From positions 62,001-126,000 of the forward strand of contig CAJTIM010000001.1 of the NCBI GenBank assembly GCA_910576325.1: a stretch of 64,000 nt of DNA, given 5' to 3'. Shown in pieces: positions 7,937-17,058 of this stretch. The DNA comes from Clostridia bacterium. GTDB lineage: Bacteria; Bacillota; Clostridia; Lachnospirales; Lachnospiraceae. The notes under the pieces are model-generated. The model saw nothing but the letters and a program-made list of their open reading frames with translations. It ran no database searches and was not told the DNA's origin. The position numbers were made by a program, and so were the translations under genes. How positions within the stretch are numbered: position 1 is the stretch's first letter; each line of letters starts with the position of its first letter.

Positions 7937-9424
7937 ATGGAACAACTACTCATAGCCCACGATCTGGGAACCTCCGGTGACAAAGCCACCCTGTTCACAA
8001 CAAAAGGCCGCCAAATCCGCAGCTTCACCGTTCCCTACGACGTTCATTTCTTCAACGGCAATTACGCCGAACAAGACCCGGAAAACTGGTGGGATGCCGT
8101 ATGCGACGCCACCAAAGCCGTTCTGGAGGGAGAAGATCCCTCAAAGGTAGCCGCTATGTCCTTCAGCGCCCAGATGCAGGGCTGCCTGGTTGTAGATAAA
8201 AACGGTGTGCCCTTACGCGACGCTATCATCTGGGCAGATCAGAGAGCCGTAGAAGAAGCCGAACAATTGGAGAAAAAAATCGGCGCAAAGCGGATGTACG
8301 AGATCACCGGCCACCGGGTTAGTCCAAGCTACAGCATCGAAAAGCTAATGTGGCTCAAAAAGCACGAGCCGGAAGTGTATGAAAAAACCTACAAAATGCT
8401 CCAGGCCAAGGACTACATTATTTCCCGGGCTACGGGAAAATTCGTTACGGATTACTCTGACGCCTCCGGAACCAACGCCTTAGATCTGCGGAAATTAGAG
8501 TGGTCCGAGGAGATTATAAAAGCAGCCGGCATCGATAAGGACAAGCTTCCCAAATTAAAAAAATCCACCGACATCGCGGGCTATATCGAGGACCGCGTGG
8601 CAGGCGAGATTGGACTTCCGGCAGGAACCCCCGTAGTCTGCGGCGGCGGAGACGGTCCCTGCTCGGCAGTAGGCGCAGCATGTATCAGAGACGGAGAATT
8701 TTACCTTACCTTCGGCACATCCGCCTGGATCGGAGGAACCACTACGGAGCCGTTTATTGACGAAGATCAGACTCTATTCTGTTTCGCCCATGTTATTCCC
8801 GGGAAATACATGCCCTGCGGCACCATGCAGGCGGCAGGAAGCTCCTACGCCTATATACGCCGGGCATTGTGCGGCGGCGCGCCCTATGAAGAGTTGAATC
8901 AAATGGTAGAAAAGTCTCCCGTAGGAGCCAAAAACCTTATATTCCTGCCTTACCTTCTGGGCGAACGCAGTCCGCGCTGGAACCCGGATACCAGCGGGGC
9001 ATTCTTGGGGATCAAGCCGGAGCATGAGAAAAAAGATTATGTGCGGGCTGTCCTGGAAGGAATTGCTATGAATATGGAGCTGATCCTGAAAGCCTACCGC
9101 AAGCAGGCTAAGATTGAGGACATGTGTCTCACCGGGGGCGGAGCTAAGGGAGATGTGATAGCCCAGATATTAGCCGATGTATTAAATGTGGAATTTCGCA
9201 TGCCGGACTGTGTGGAGGAGGCCACAGCCATCGGCGCGGCTGTGATTGCAGGCGTAGGCGTAGGCGTCTTTGACAGTTTCGAGGAAGTAAAGCGGTTCTT
9301 AAAGTTCGAAAAAACTGTCAAGCCGGTGGAAGAGCACCGGGAAGACTATAAGAAGCTGATTCCGATATTTGACGAGGCTTATCATTGCATGCTGCCCTTG
9401 TATAAAAAGATGGCGAAGCTGTAA
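7937..9424 (+). CDS. FGGY-family carbohydrate kinase (xylulokinase-like)
   Basis: A 495-residue sugar kinase of the FGGY family (ASKHA fold) that phosphorylates a ketose or polyol with ATP. The N-terminal phosphate-1 loop is DLGTSGDKA (9-17). An AQMQG motif follows in domain I, and the C-terminal adenosine region reads LTGGGAKGDVIAQILADV with EEATAIGAA. The AQMQG motif is typical of xylulokinases, but neighbouring sugar genes that would settle the substrate are absent. The start at 7937 follows GAAAGGAGAAA by a good spacing. The gene stands alone and ends with a strong 16-bp terminator. Confidence 0.85.
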   Translation: MEQLLIAHDLGTSGDKATLFTTKGRQIRSFTVPYDVHFFNGNYAEQDPENWWDAVCDATKAVLEGEDPSKVAAMSFSAQMQGCLVVDKNGVPLRDAIIWADQRAVEEAEQLEKKIGAKRMYEITGHRVSPSYSIEKLMWLKKHEPEVYEKTYKMLQAKDYIISRATGKFVTDYSDASGTNALDLRKLEWSEEIIKAAGIDKDKLPKLKKSTDIAGYIEDRVAGEIGLPAGTPVVCGGGDGPCSAVGAACIRDGEFYLTFGTSAWIGGTTTEPFIDEDQTLFCFAHVIPGKYMPCGTMQAAGSSYAYIRRALCGGAPYEELNQMVEKSPVGAKNLIFLPYLLGERSPRWNPDTSGAFLGIKPEHEKKDYVRAVLEGIAMNMELILKAYRKQAKIEDMCLTGGGAKGDVIAQILADVLNVEFRMPDCVEEATAIGAAVIAGVGVGVFDSFEEVKRFLKFEKTVKPVEEHREDYKKLIPIFDEAYHCMLPLYKKMAKL

Positions 9425-9436
9425 AAGAAATTGCGA

Positions 9437-9478
9437 AATAATACCCTCAGTGCCCCTGTCATCACTGAGGGTATTATT
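9437..9478 (+). terminator. Terminator of the FGGY kinase gene
   Basis: A perfect 16-bp stem (9437-9452 with 9463-9478) around a 10-base loop, with A-rich and T-rich ends. Confidence 0.85.
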
Positions 9479-9533
9479 GTATGATACATTGTGATAATTT
9501 TTCACCAAAAATTCGTATTCTACTTTCCGTAGA

Positions 9534-9562
9534 TTGCGCATCCGTATGCTATGCATTATGAT
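9534..9562 (+). promoter_or_regulatory. Putative promoter of the XRE membrane regulator
   Basis: TTGCGC (9534-9539), a 17-base spacer and TATGAT (9557-9562). About 150 bases of leader follow before the start codon, in which I see no gene. Confidence 0.45.
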
Positions 9563-9713
9563 GATCTTAGTGCTGCTCATATAAAATCAAAATCCGCAAA
9601 TCCGGCTTGATGTATTCCAAAAGGCGATGAGAGTTAAGGCTTCTGCGGCCTGCAAAAAGCTTTGTGGTTTTATGTGAGCAATACCAGATCAAAGTGTGAA
9701 AGAGGGCAATATC

Positions 9714-10484
9714 ATGTTTGAGCTTGATAAAGAAAGGTTCGGAGAATTTCTTGCGGTTCATAGAAAGAAAAAAGGATATACGCAAAAGGAACTGGCGCAG
9801 AGACTTTTTGTATCGGATAAGGCCGTGAGCAAATGGGAACGGGGCGCCGGGATGCCGGACATTTCCCTCTTAATTCCCTTGGCAGATATTCTGGGAGTTA
9901 CGGTAACGGAGCTGCTGGAAGGACAGGAAATGGAAGCGACATCCGGAATGGATACAAATCAAGTGGAAAATCTGGTCAAAAAAGCTCTAACCTTATCAGA
10001 GGAATCTCCCGAACAATCCGGAATCCGAAAAAAACAACATTGGCTGATATTTGCTTGTGCAGTCATAATAATGCTTCTGGAATCCCTTCTGCTTATGGCT
10101 GCAAAATATACCTTCGAACAGGGAATAGACAGCAATTTTTTCTTACTGGAGGTATTCTCTATTACCTTTGGAGGATATTTTTGGATAGGGATCAAGGAAA
10201 GGCTGCCGGTTTACTATGATGAGAATCAAATCAGCGCCTACGGTGACGGGATATTCCGCATGAATATGGTGGGAATACATTTTAACAACAGCAACTGGCC
10301 CTACATTGTGCGGACCGGAAGAATCTGGTCGGTGAGCAGTATGGTATTCCTGCCGGTACTTACTTTGGCAGGAACATGTCTGTTTCCGTCAGTTTGGGGC
10401 GCGGCGGGGCCATTTGTGCTACTGCTTTTGTTCTTAGGCGGATTGTTTATTCCTATCTATGTGGTTGGGAAGAAATATGAGTGA
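9714..10484 (+). CDS. XRE-family regulator with C-terminal membrane domain
   Basis: A 256-residue protein. The Cro/CI-type helix-turn-helix (about 8-66) includes YTQKELAQRLFVSDKAVSKWERG. A linker (about 70-108) leads to four hydrophobic segments (about 110-130, 140-160, 205-225 and 230-250), so the DNA-binding domain is tethered to the membrane. This architecture is common in Clostridia, often linked to antimicrobial or envelope stress, but no target gene is adjacent. The start at 9714 follows AGAGGG at normal distance. The gene is convergent with htpG and they share a terminator. Confidence 0.8.
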   Translation: MFELDKERFGEFLAVHRKKKGYTQKELAQRLFVSDKAVSKWERGAGMPDISLLIPLADILGVTVTELLEGQEMEATSGMDTNQVENLVKKALTLSEESPEQSGIRKKQHWLIFACAVIIMLLESLLLMAAKYTFEQGIDSNFFLLEVFSITFGGYFWIGIKERLPVYYDENQISAYGDGIFRMNMVGIHFNNSNWPYIVRTGRIWSVSSMVFLPVLTLAGTCLFPSVWGAAGPFVLLLLFLGGLFIPIYVVGKKYE

Positions 10485-10497
10485 ATAAGGCAATATA

Positions 10498-10564
10498 AAT
10501 AAGCCTTCGAATCCTTGATGTGCGTAAGAATACGATAACATAAGGATTCGAAGGCTTATTTTTA
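10498..10564. terminator. Bidirectional terminator between the XRE gene and htpG
   Basis: A perfect 19-bp stem (10498-10516 with 10542-10560) with a 25-base loop and T/A tracts on both sides. It can serve both convergent units. The remaining 180 bases to htpG hold no gene that I recognise. Confidence 0.8.
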
Positions 10565-10742
10565 GATTCCCTCCTATCAGTGAAGGCCCGCCTTAATGAC
10601 GGCATATGCATAAATGGAGGCGCCGCAAGGTGTCCCATATCGGACGAGAGCTATACGCCCCCAAAGGATATGCATTAGCGGAATACCCGCAGGGGATAAG
10701 CAGGGATATTGGTTTCTTTATTCATTGAGAAAGCCAACGCCG

Positions 10743-12800
10743 TTATTTCGCAAGCAGCATCATAATCTCATTGCTCCGGGCAATAAACTTCGTCATAGCT
10801 TCCGGCGCCAGCGGCTTGTGGCTGATAAGGGCCAGATCATAAAGCTGCTCGCAGAATATGTTCACATGCTCGGAATCGCTGTGGTTCAGAATGTACTGTA
10901 CCAGCTGATTATTGGCATTGAGCACCAGAGTTTCACCGCCGCCTCCGAACATATTCGGGTCCATGCCGTACATATTGTACATCTTCATCATTTCCTGCAT
11001 CCGGCGGCTCTCCTCGGAGAGTGTAATCATAGAGGAAATACTCTCATTCTTGATCTTTTCCACCTTCACATCCAGCTTTTCATTGTTCAGAGCCTTGCGG
11101 AAAATCTCGGTGAGGGAATCGGTTGTCTCCTTCAATTCCTCCTCGGAAACCGTCTCCACAAAGTCCTCTGTCAGATCCGCGTCAATCCTCTGGAACTTCA
11201 CATGCTCATTCTTCATCTCCAGATGAGAGATAAAGGGAGAGTCAATGTTGTGCTTTAAGATAACGGCATTCTTGCCCTCCTCCTTGAACATATTGATGTA
11301 TTGGCTCTGCTGAACCTCATCCGTCACATAGAAGATGGTTGTCTTTTCCGGTTCCTTCTCCTCGCCGCTGTCAGCCTCGGCTTCGTCGGGATTCTCTACT
11401 ACGTCAACCTCGGGAGCTTCCTCCTCGGGAACCAGATCCTTGATGGTCTGATACTTGTTGTCCAGATCCTTGAACAGCAGATAATCCATCATCTTTTCGC
11501 AGAACTTGTCATCCTTTAAGCAGCCGAACTTGATAAAGGGATTGATGTCGTCCCAGTATTTTTCATAATCCTCCCGCTCGGTCTTGCACATGCCCGTAAG
11601 CTTGTCGGCCACCTTCTTTGTGATGTAATCGGAAATTTTCTTCACAAAGCCGTCATTCTGCAAAGCGCTTCTGGAAACGTTAAGCGGCAGATCCGGACAG
11701 TCAATCACGCCCTTGAGGAGCATGAGAAATTCCGGAATTACCTCCTTAATATTATCCGCAATAAATACCTGATTGTTGTACAGCTTAATGGTGCCCTCAA
11801 TGGAATCGTACTCCGTGTTGATCTTGGGGAAGAACAGAATACCCTTTAAGTTAAAGGGATAGTCCATGTTCAGGTGAATCCAGAACAAAGGCTCCTTATA
11901 GTCCATAAATACCTTCCGGTAGAACTCCAGATATTCCTCCTTGGTGCACTCGTTGGGATGCTTGGTCCACAGGGGGGCCGTATCGCTTAAGGAGACGGGA
12001 CGCTTATTGATCTTCACCCGATCCCTTGCCGGGGAGATCTCCTTTGTCTCCTTGGCGCCGTCCTCATTTTCCACTTCCTCGGTCTTGGCTTCCTCGTGGA
12101 TGCGCTCAACAACCACATCGTCATCCTTCAAATCCGCCTCGTCGATGGTCTCGTACTCCTGCTCCGCATTTGCTTTCTCCAGGAAAATCTCCACAGGCAT
12201 AAAGGAGCAGTACTTATTGATAACCTCCCGCGCCCGGTACTCGTTGGCAAATTCCAGGCTGTCCTCATTTAAGAAGAGGGTAATCTCCGTACCAACCTCC
12301 GTGCGGCTTCCCTCGGACATCTGATACTCCGTGCCGCCGTCACATTCCCAGTGTACCGGCTTGGCGTCCTTCTGATAGGAAAGGGTGTCAATATGCACCT
12401 CGTCCGCCACCATAAAGGCGGAGTAGAAGCCAAGTCCGAAGTGGCCGATGATCTGATCCTCATTGGTCTTGTCCTTGTACTTCTCCAGGAAATCCGTAGC
12501 GCCGGAGAAGGCAATCTGGTTGATGTACTCCTGTACCTCGTCTGCGGTCATTCCAAGACCCGTATCAATGAATTTCAGCGTCTTTTCCTCGGGATTCACC
12601 ACCACCCGAACCATGTTCTTGAAATCCTCGGGATAGGTGTACTCTCCGATGAGATCCAGCTTTTTCAGCTTGGTAATGGCATCGCAGCCGTTGGAGATAA
12701 GCTCCCGGAAGAAAATGTCGTGGTCGGAATAGAGCCACTTTTTGATAATCGGAAAAATATTTTCGCTGTTAATGGAAAGACTTCCATGCATTTCAGCCAT
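10743..12800 (-). CDS. htpG: Molecular chaperone HtpG (bacterial Hsp90)
   Basis: A 685-residue cytoplasmic Hsp90. The GHKL ATPase domain shows RELISNGCDA (32-41, with catalytic Glu and Mg-binding Asn), DTGLGM (79-84) and GHFGLGFYSAFMV (119-131). The middle domain and C-terminal dimerisation domain follow. It is about 60 residues longer than the Escherichia coli protein because of two acidic insertions (near 230-260 and 450-480). AAGGAGTG precedes the ATG. A sigma-A promoter and a perfect CIRCE element lie upstream, so HrcA should repress it. It is monocistronic. Confidence 0.97.
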   Translation of the reverse strand: MAEMHGSLSINSENIFPIIKKWLYSDHDIFFRELISNGCDAITKLKKLDLIGEYTYPEDFKNMVRVVVNPEEKTLKFIDTGLGMTADEVQEYINQIAFSGATDFLEKYKDKTNEDQIIGHFGLGFYSAFMVADEVHIDTLSYQKDAKPVHWECDGGTEYQMSEGSRTEVGTEITLFLNEDSLEFANEYRAREVINKYCSFMPVEIFLEKANAEQEYETIDEADLKDDDVVVERIHEEAKTEEVENEDGAKETKEISPARDRVKINKRPVSLSDTAPLWTKHPNECTKEEYLEFYRKVFMDYKEPLFWIHLNMDYPFNLKGILFFPKINTEYDSIEGTIKLYNNQVFIADNIKEVIPEFLMLLKGVIDCPDLPLNVSRSALQNDGFVKKISDYITKKVADKLTGMCKTEREDYEKYWDDINPFIKFGCLKDDKFCEKMMDYLLFKDLDNKYQTIKDLVPEEEAPEVDVVENPDEAEADSGEEKEPEKTTIFYVTDEVQQSQYINMFKEEGKNAVILKHNIDSPFISHLEMKNEHVKFQRIDADLTEDFVETVSEEELKETTDSLTEIFRKALNNEKLDVKVEKIKNESISSMITLSEESRRMQEMMKMYNMYGMDPNMFGGGGETLVLNANNQLVQYILNHSDSEHVNIFCEQLYDLALISHKPLAPEAMTKFIARSNEIMMLLAK

Positions 12801-12842
12801 AAATGTTCACTCCTTCGTATTTGTTTTCGTATTCTGACACAT

Positions 12843-12871
12843 ATTGTAATATGAAGGAAATGAAAAGTCAA
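12843..12871 (-). promoter_or_regulatory. Sigma-A promoter of htpG
   Basis: On the minus strand, TTGACT (12866-12871) and TACAAT (12843-12848) lie 17 bases apart, immediately downstream of the CIRCE element. Confidence 0.85.
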
Positions 12872-12878
12872 TAGAAAA

Positions 12879-12905
12879 TTAGCACTCTGCGAAAGTGAGT
12901 GCTAA
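12879..12905. promoter_or_regulatory. CIRCE element (HrcA operator)
   Basis: A perfect TTAGCACTC-N9-GAGTGCTAA inverted repeat. It is the textbook HrcA binding site of groESL and dnaK operons, here placed 7 bases upstream of the htpG -35 box. The 250 bases from here to the SGNH gene at 13153 are A/T rich and hold no gene I can recognise. Confidence 0.95.
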
Positions 12906-13152
12906 CAAATTTTTCTAAAGATTATAAGAAGGATCGGATGAAACACAAAATGGAGAACGTTCGGGAAATAAAAATTCAATAAAAAATTAATAGAAATTAA
13001 TAAGGAATGTACTGGATTTGCGATAAAACGGGTGATATACTATTAGCACAGGCGCGTAAAACAGGCGATCTGACAGTATGTTAAAATAAGACTTATCAGT
13101 TTATATAAATGGAGCGATTGACAGCGTTTTTGTTTTCGAGGAGGAATTCAGG

Positions 13153-13935
13153 GTGAGACAGAGTAGGAAAGGAGCTCTGTATCTGCTTTTGGCAGCGGCC
13201 CTTTTAGCAGGATATTTTTTAAATCTGGAGAAGAGCAGAGAGCAGGGAAACGAGGAATTTCCGGCTGTGGACCGGATTCGGGCCCAGGAGCAGGCCGATG
13301 TGGGAGAGATTGAACAGGAGTTGTTGAAGAGAGAGCAGGAGGAGGCGGCAGAAAGCACCCGGGAGACGGCTTCCCGGGAGCAGGAGGAGAAGCCCATGGA
13401 CAAGCAGAGTCTCCGAAAGCGCCTTGGAGCTGCCGTGATTGTGGGTGATTCCGTGACAGAAGGTTTTCTGGACTATGAGTTTCTGGAGTCGGACTGTGTG
13501 ATTGCGGAGAAAGGGCTTCGGGCGGATTCGGCCGGGGAGGAGATTCAAAAGGCGCTTGATTTGTCCCCCACACAGCTTTTTTTGTCCATAGGGCTTAATG
13601 ATCTGGAGTACTGCCGGGGAGACAGCGAGCGGTTTGTCCGTTATTACAGGCAGCGGATTTTGGAGATACGGGAGGAATATCCGGATCTGCCCATTTACAT
13701 TAACGGAATTCTGCCCATACTTCCGGAGGCCGTGGAGAAGAAGGCGGAACTTGGGCAGGCAGAGGCATATAATGAGGCTCTGCGCAGGATGTGTGAGGAG
13801 CTTGAGCTTACCTTTATTGACAGCGGCGATCTCCTGGAGGGAAAAGAGGAGTGGTATCAGAAGGATGCCATACATCTTAAATCACAGTTTTATCCTTTGT
13901 GGCTGAATCGTATGGAAGAAACGGCGGGACTATAG
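13153..13935 (+). CDS. Membrane-anchored SGNH/GDSL hydrolase of an acylation operon
   Basis: A 260-residue protein with one N-terminal membrane helix (7-24), a charged coiled linker (25-90) and an SGNH hydrolase domain outside the membrane. Catalytic Ser100 lies in GDSVTEG (98-104), the block III Asn149 in GLND (147-150), and Asp238/His241 in DAIH. It starts at GTG after GAGGAGG. In operon context with an MBOAT acyltransferase and a DHHW protein it probably transfers or removes acetyl groups on a surface polymer. DUF4358 follows with no gap. Confidence 0.75.
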   Translation: MRQSRKGALYLLLAAALLAGYFLNLEKSREQGNEEFPAVDRIRAQEQADVGEIEQELLKREQEEAAESTRETASREQEEKPMDKQSLRKRLGAAVIVGDSVTEGFLDYEFLESDCVIAEKGLRADSAGEEIQKALDLSPTQLFLSIGLNDLEYCRGDSERFVRYYRQRILEIREEYPDLPIYINGILPILPEAVEKKAELGQAEAYNEALRRMCEELELTFIDSGDLLEGKEEWYQKDAIHLKSQFYPLWLNRMEETAGL

Positions 13936-14421
13936 ATGAACGGGTGGGATATTTTACTAAAGCTGGCAAAGGCTCTTCTGGCCGCTCTGCTGGTGGTGAT
14001 GCTGGCCGCAATGATACATGGAAGTACATGGAAGGCGGATTTTGAGGAGTTGGAGGAACGGGTTGAGACCGGACTGAATCTGTCCGGTATGCAAAAGGGA
14101 GATGAGCAGCTTCTTCGGCGGCTCTATGGACTTAATGCGGGAGAGCTGAAGCACTGGGTTCTTTACACGGCTCAGGATAATATGGATGTGGAGGAGCTGC
14201 TCTTTGTGGAGGCTGCGGAGGAAGGGCAGATGGAGCTGATCTGCCGGGCTATGGAAAAAAGGGCGGATACGCAGAAAAATAATTTTGAGGGCTATGGACC
14301 GGAGCAGCTAAAGCTGATTGAAAAGCATGTGCTTCGGGAGTCGGATCCCTATGTGCTGTTTGTCATATCAAAGGACGCGGAGACCGTCAAGGCCGAATTT
14401 GTGAAAGGTCTGTATCAATAG
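13936..14421 (+). CDS. DUF4358-like membrane-anchored protein
   Basis: A 161-residue protein with one N-terminal membrane helix (8-28) and an extracytoplasmic domain. The spacing of LSGMQKGDEQLLRRLYGL (about 50-67) and of the later ALIEKHVLRESDPYVLFVISKD-type strand-helix pattern fits DUF4358, a family found beside MBOAT acyltransferases in Clostridia. No catalytic residues are evident. Its ATG directly abuts the stop of the SGNH gene, so translation is coupled. It is probably an accessory factor of the acylation complex, by position only. Confidence 0.6.
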   Translation: MNGWDILLKLAKALLAALLVVMLAAMIHGSTWKADFEELEERVETGLNLSGMQKGDEQLLRRLYGLNAGELKHWVLYTAQDNMDVEELLFVEAAEEGQMELICRAMEKRADTQKNNFEGYGPEQLKLIEKHVLRESDPYVLFVISKDAETVKAEFVKGLYQ

Positions 14422-14446
14422 AATCCAGAAGGAAAGGGAATGCATC

Positions 14447-15841
14447 GTGGTATTCAGCAGTATTTATTTTATTTTTTCATTTCTTCCGGTGACAATCGTT
14501 GCTTATTATCTGGCGCCCCAAAGGCTGCGGAACGGGATTTTGCTGGTGGCAAGTCTCTTTTTCTATGCCTGGGGAGAGCCGGTGTATCTGTTTTTGATGC
14601 TGTACAGCATTGTGTTTAACTATGTGATGGGGATTGATATTGCAAGAAAGCGAAGGAACGGCAGGCGCGGGCGCGTCAGCCTGTTTTTGGGTGTGCTGAT
14701 CAATCTGCTGATTCTGGGATTTTTTAAATATTACGGGTTTGTGGCGGAAAATATTGAGGCGATCACAGGGGCTGTCCTTCCCAAGACGGATCTGTCCCTG
14801 CCCATCGGCTTATCCTTTTATACCTTTCAGTCCCTCTCCTATCTTGTTGACGTATACAGGGGAAGGGCCAGATATCAGAGGAATATCTTTTCCTTCGGAC
14901 TGTATATTTCCATGTTCCCGCAGCTGGTGGCAGGGCCGATTGTTCAGTACTCGGATATTGACGCCCAGCTTCGGAAACGCGAGACCTCCATGGATAAATT
15001 CGGGCAGGGCGTCCGCTATTTTATCTGGGGCCTGGGAAAAAAGGTGCTGCTGGCCAATAATCTGGGAGCTGTTTATGAAGCGGTTGCAGGCCTTCCGTCT
15101 ATGTCCGTTCTGTCCGCATGGGTGGGGGCGTTTGCCTACACCTTTCAGATTTACTATGATTTCAGCGGCTATTCCGATATGGCTATCGGCCTTGGGCGGA
15201 TGTTCGGCTTCGAGCTGAAGGAGAATTTTGACCACCCCTACTGTGCCCGCAGCATTACGCAGTTCTGGCGCAGATGGCATATTTCCCTGGGATCCTGGTT
15301 TCGGGAATATGTCTATATCCCTTTGGGCGGAAATCGGGTGAGCGTACCGCGTCATATCCTGAATCTGCTGCTGGTGTGGGCGCTGACCGGGCTCTGGCAC
15401 GGGGCCAGCTGGAATTTTGTTCTGTGGGGCCTCTATTACGGCCTGCTTCTGATTCTGGAGAAATATCTTCTTCGGCGGGTAACGGAGCGGATTCCCGTTC
15501 TCGGTACGATTTATACCATGCTGCTGGTGATTGTGGGCTGGGTCTTTTTTTTCAGCCCTACCATAGGAGCGGCAGGGAGTTATCTGAAAGCTATGGCCGG
15601 CATCGGGGTGACAGGAATTACGGATGAGGCGGGAATGTATTATCTTCTGACCAGTCTGATTTTGTTCTGGTTCTCCTGGATTTTTGCTGTGCCGGCAGCC
15701 TCCCGGATATCCGGGGAGCATATGGAGAGCTCGGACAGCTGGTCGCCCCTGCTGATAATGATTCATGCGGGTATCTTTTTGACGGCGGTAGCCTATTTGA
15801 TACATGACACTTACAATCCGTTTTTGTATTTTCGGTTCTAG
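14447..15841 (+). CDS. MBOAT-family membrane O-acyltransferase (AlgI/DltB-like)
   Basis: A 464-residue protein with about eleven membrane helices. It carries the AlgI-like signatures DFSGYSDMAIGL (238-249) and RRWHISLGSWFREYVYIPLGG at 275-295, and the invariant MBOAT histidine, His318 in LWHGAS. Such proteins pass acyl groups from a cytoplasmic donor across the membrane to extracellular acceptors. The SGNH and DHHW proteins in the same operon are the expected partners that complete transfer. It starts at GTG after AAGGAAAGGGA. The acceptor (peptidoglycan, teichoic acid or exopolysaccharide) is not indicated by neighbours. Confidence 0.9.
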   Translation: MVFSSIYFIFSFLPVTIVAYYLAPQRLRNGILLVASLFFYAWGEPVYLFLMLYSIVFNYVMGIDIARKRRNGRRGRVSLFLGVLINLLILGFFKYYGFVAENIEAITGAVLPKTDLSLPIGLSFYTFQSLSYLVDVYRGRARYQRNIFSFGLYISMFPQLVAGPIVQYSDIDAQLRKRETSMDKFGQGVRYFIWGLGKKVLLANNLGAVYEAVAGLPSMSVLSAWVGAFAYTFQIYYDFSGYSDMAIGLGRMFGFELKENFDHPYCARSITQFWRRWHISLGSWFREYVYIPLGGNRVSVPRHILNLLLVWALTGLWHGASWNFVLWGLYYGLLLILEKYLLRRVTERIPVLGTIYTMLLVIVGWVFFFSPTIGAAGSYLKAMAGIGVTGITDEAGMYYLLTSLILFWFSWIFAVPAASRISGEHMESSDSWSPLLIMIHAGIFLTAVAYLIHDTYNPFLYFRF

Positions 15842-15879
15842 TAGTATACAAAGGTGTGTAACAGGAATCAGAAAGGATA

Positions 15880-17058
15880 GTGGATGAGAAGATGAGACGA
15901 TGGATAAGAATAAGACAGCCCTCCTCCGATGCCTGGCTGGGAATTTTGTTTTTGATCGGCTTATTTTCCTTTGGAGTTCTGAATTTGCTTTCAGAGGATC
16001 GTGTTTTCTCCGAGCGGGAGAACCGGTATCTGGAGCAGCGGCCCATCCTGCGTATTTCGGAGCTTTTGGACGGAAGATTTATGAGCAGCTATGAAAAATA
16101 TCAGACGGATCAGTTTTTCTCCCGGGATTCCTGGATTGAATTCCGTTCCGCAGCCGATCGCTTTTTGGGAAAAAATGAGTCCGGCGGTGTTTATTTGGGA
16201 AAAGACGGCCAGCTTTTTGAGAAGCCGGCGAAGCTTGAGCAGCAGGTGTGGAATAATCTGGATGCCATACGGGAGTTTGCAGCAAATCATTCGGATACGG
16301 GAATCTATTTTCTGCTGGCTCCGGGGGCAGCAGGCGTAAAGCCGGAGGGCCTGCCGCCCTTTGCGCCTATTGAGGATCAGGCGGATCAGCTTCGGCAGAT
16401 TCATGGGTATTTAAACGGAGCTGTTCGGGAGATTGACGTCTTCGGAGTACTGCGGGAGCACAGGGAGGAATATCTCTACTACCGGACGGATCATCACTGG
16501 ACTACCCTGGGGGCCTGGTATGCCTTCCTTCAGGCGGAACAGGTAATGAGGCTTGAAGCCGGGCCGGCCATGGAGGCTTATCCGGTGACGAACCGGTTTC
16601 AGGGAACCCTGGCCTCCAAAAGCGGCTATCGCGTTGCCTCGGATACCATTTCCGTTTTTCTGCCGAAAGAGGAGGAACGCTTGGTGGTGACTTATGTGGA
16701 GGAACAGAAGAAATCAGCTTCCCTGTATGCGTCGAAGAAGCTTGAGGGACGTGATCGGTATGGGGTGTTTTTGGACGGGAATCATCCGGTGGTAAGGATA
16801 CGCACCATGGCGGAGAGCGACAGGACGCTTTTGCTTCTCAAGGATTCTTACGCTAACTGCTTTGTGCCCTTTTTGACAGCCCATTTCCGTGAGATTGTGC
16901 TGGTGGACCCCCGCTACTATTATGGAAATGTCAATACGCTGATGGGGGAAGAAGAATTCACAGATATTCTCTTTCTTTACAATCTGAATACATTTCTGGA
17001 GGATGACGTGCTCCATTTTGTTTTGGAGGAATCTCAGGAGGAGCCTACAAAAGCGTAA
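15880..17058 (+). CDS. DHHW-family protein (AlgJ/AlgX-like acetylation partner)
   Basis: A 392-residue protein with one N-terminal membrane helix (19-37) and an extracytoplasmic SGNH-like domain. ENRYLEQRP (47-55) is the family's N-terminal signature. DHHW at 204-207 supplies Asp and His, and Ser323 in LLKDSYANCF is the expected nucleophile. It likely works with the MBOAT protein to acylate a polymer. The start is uncertain: GTG at 15880 lies very close to AAAGGA, while ATG at 15892 is a little far from it. Its last 14 bases overlap the convergent gene at 17045. Confidence 0.8.
   Translation: MDEKMRRWIRIRQPSSDAWLGILFLIGLFSFGVLNLLSEDRVFSERENRYLEQRPILRISELLDGRFMSSYEKYQTDQFFSRDSWIEFRSAADRFLGKNESGGVYLGKDGQLFEKPAKLEQQVWNNLDAIREFAANHSDTGIYFLLAPGAAGVKPEGLPPFAPIEDQADQLRQIHGYLNGAVREIDVFGVLREHREEYLYYRTDHHWTTLGAWYAFLQAEQVMRLEAGPAMEAYPVTNRFQGTLASKSGYRVASDTISVFLPKEEERLVVTYVEEQKKSASLYASKKLEGRDRYGVFLDGNHPVVRIRTMAESDRTLLLLKDSYANCFVPFLTAHFREIVLVDPRYYYGNVNTLMGEEEFTDILFLYNLNTFLEDDVLHFVLEESQEEPTKA

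Noticed and set aside
10614..11258. A 214-codon plus-strand frame over the htpG 3' end
   Set aside because: It runs antisense through the conserved HtpG C-terminal domain and has no ribosome binding site.
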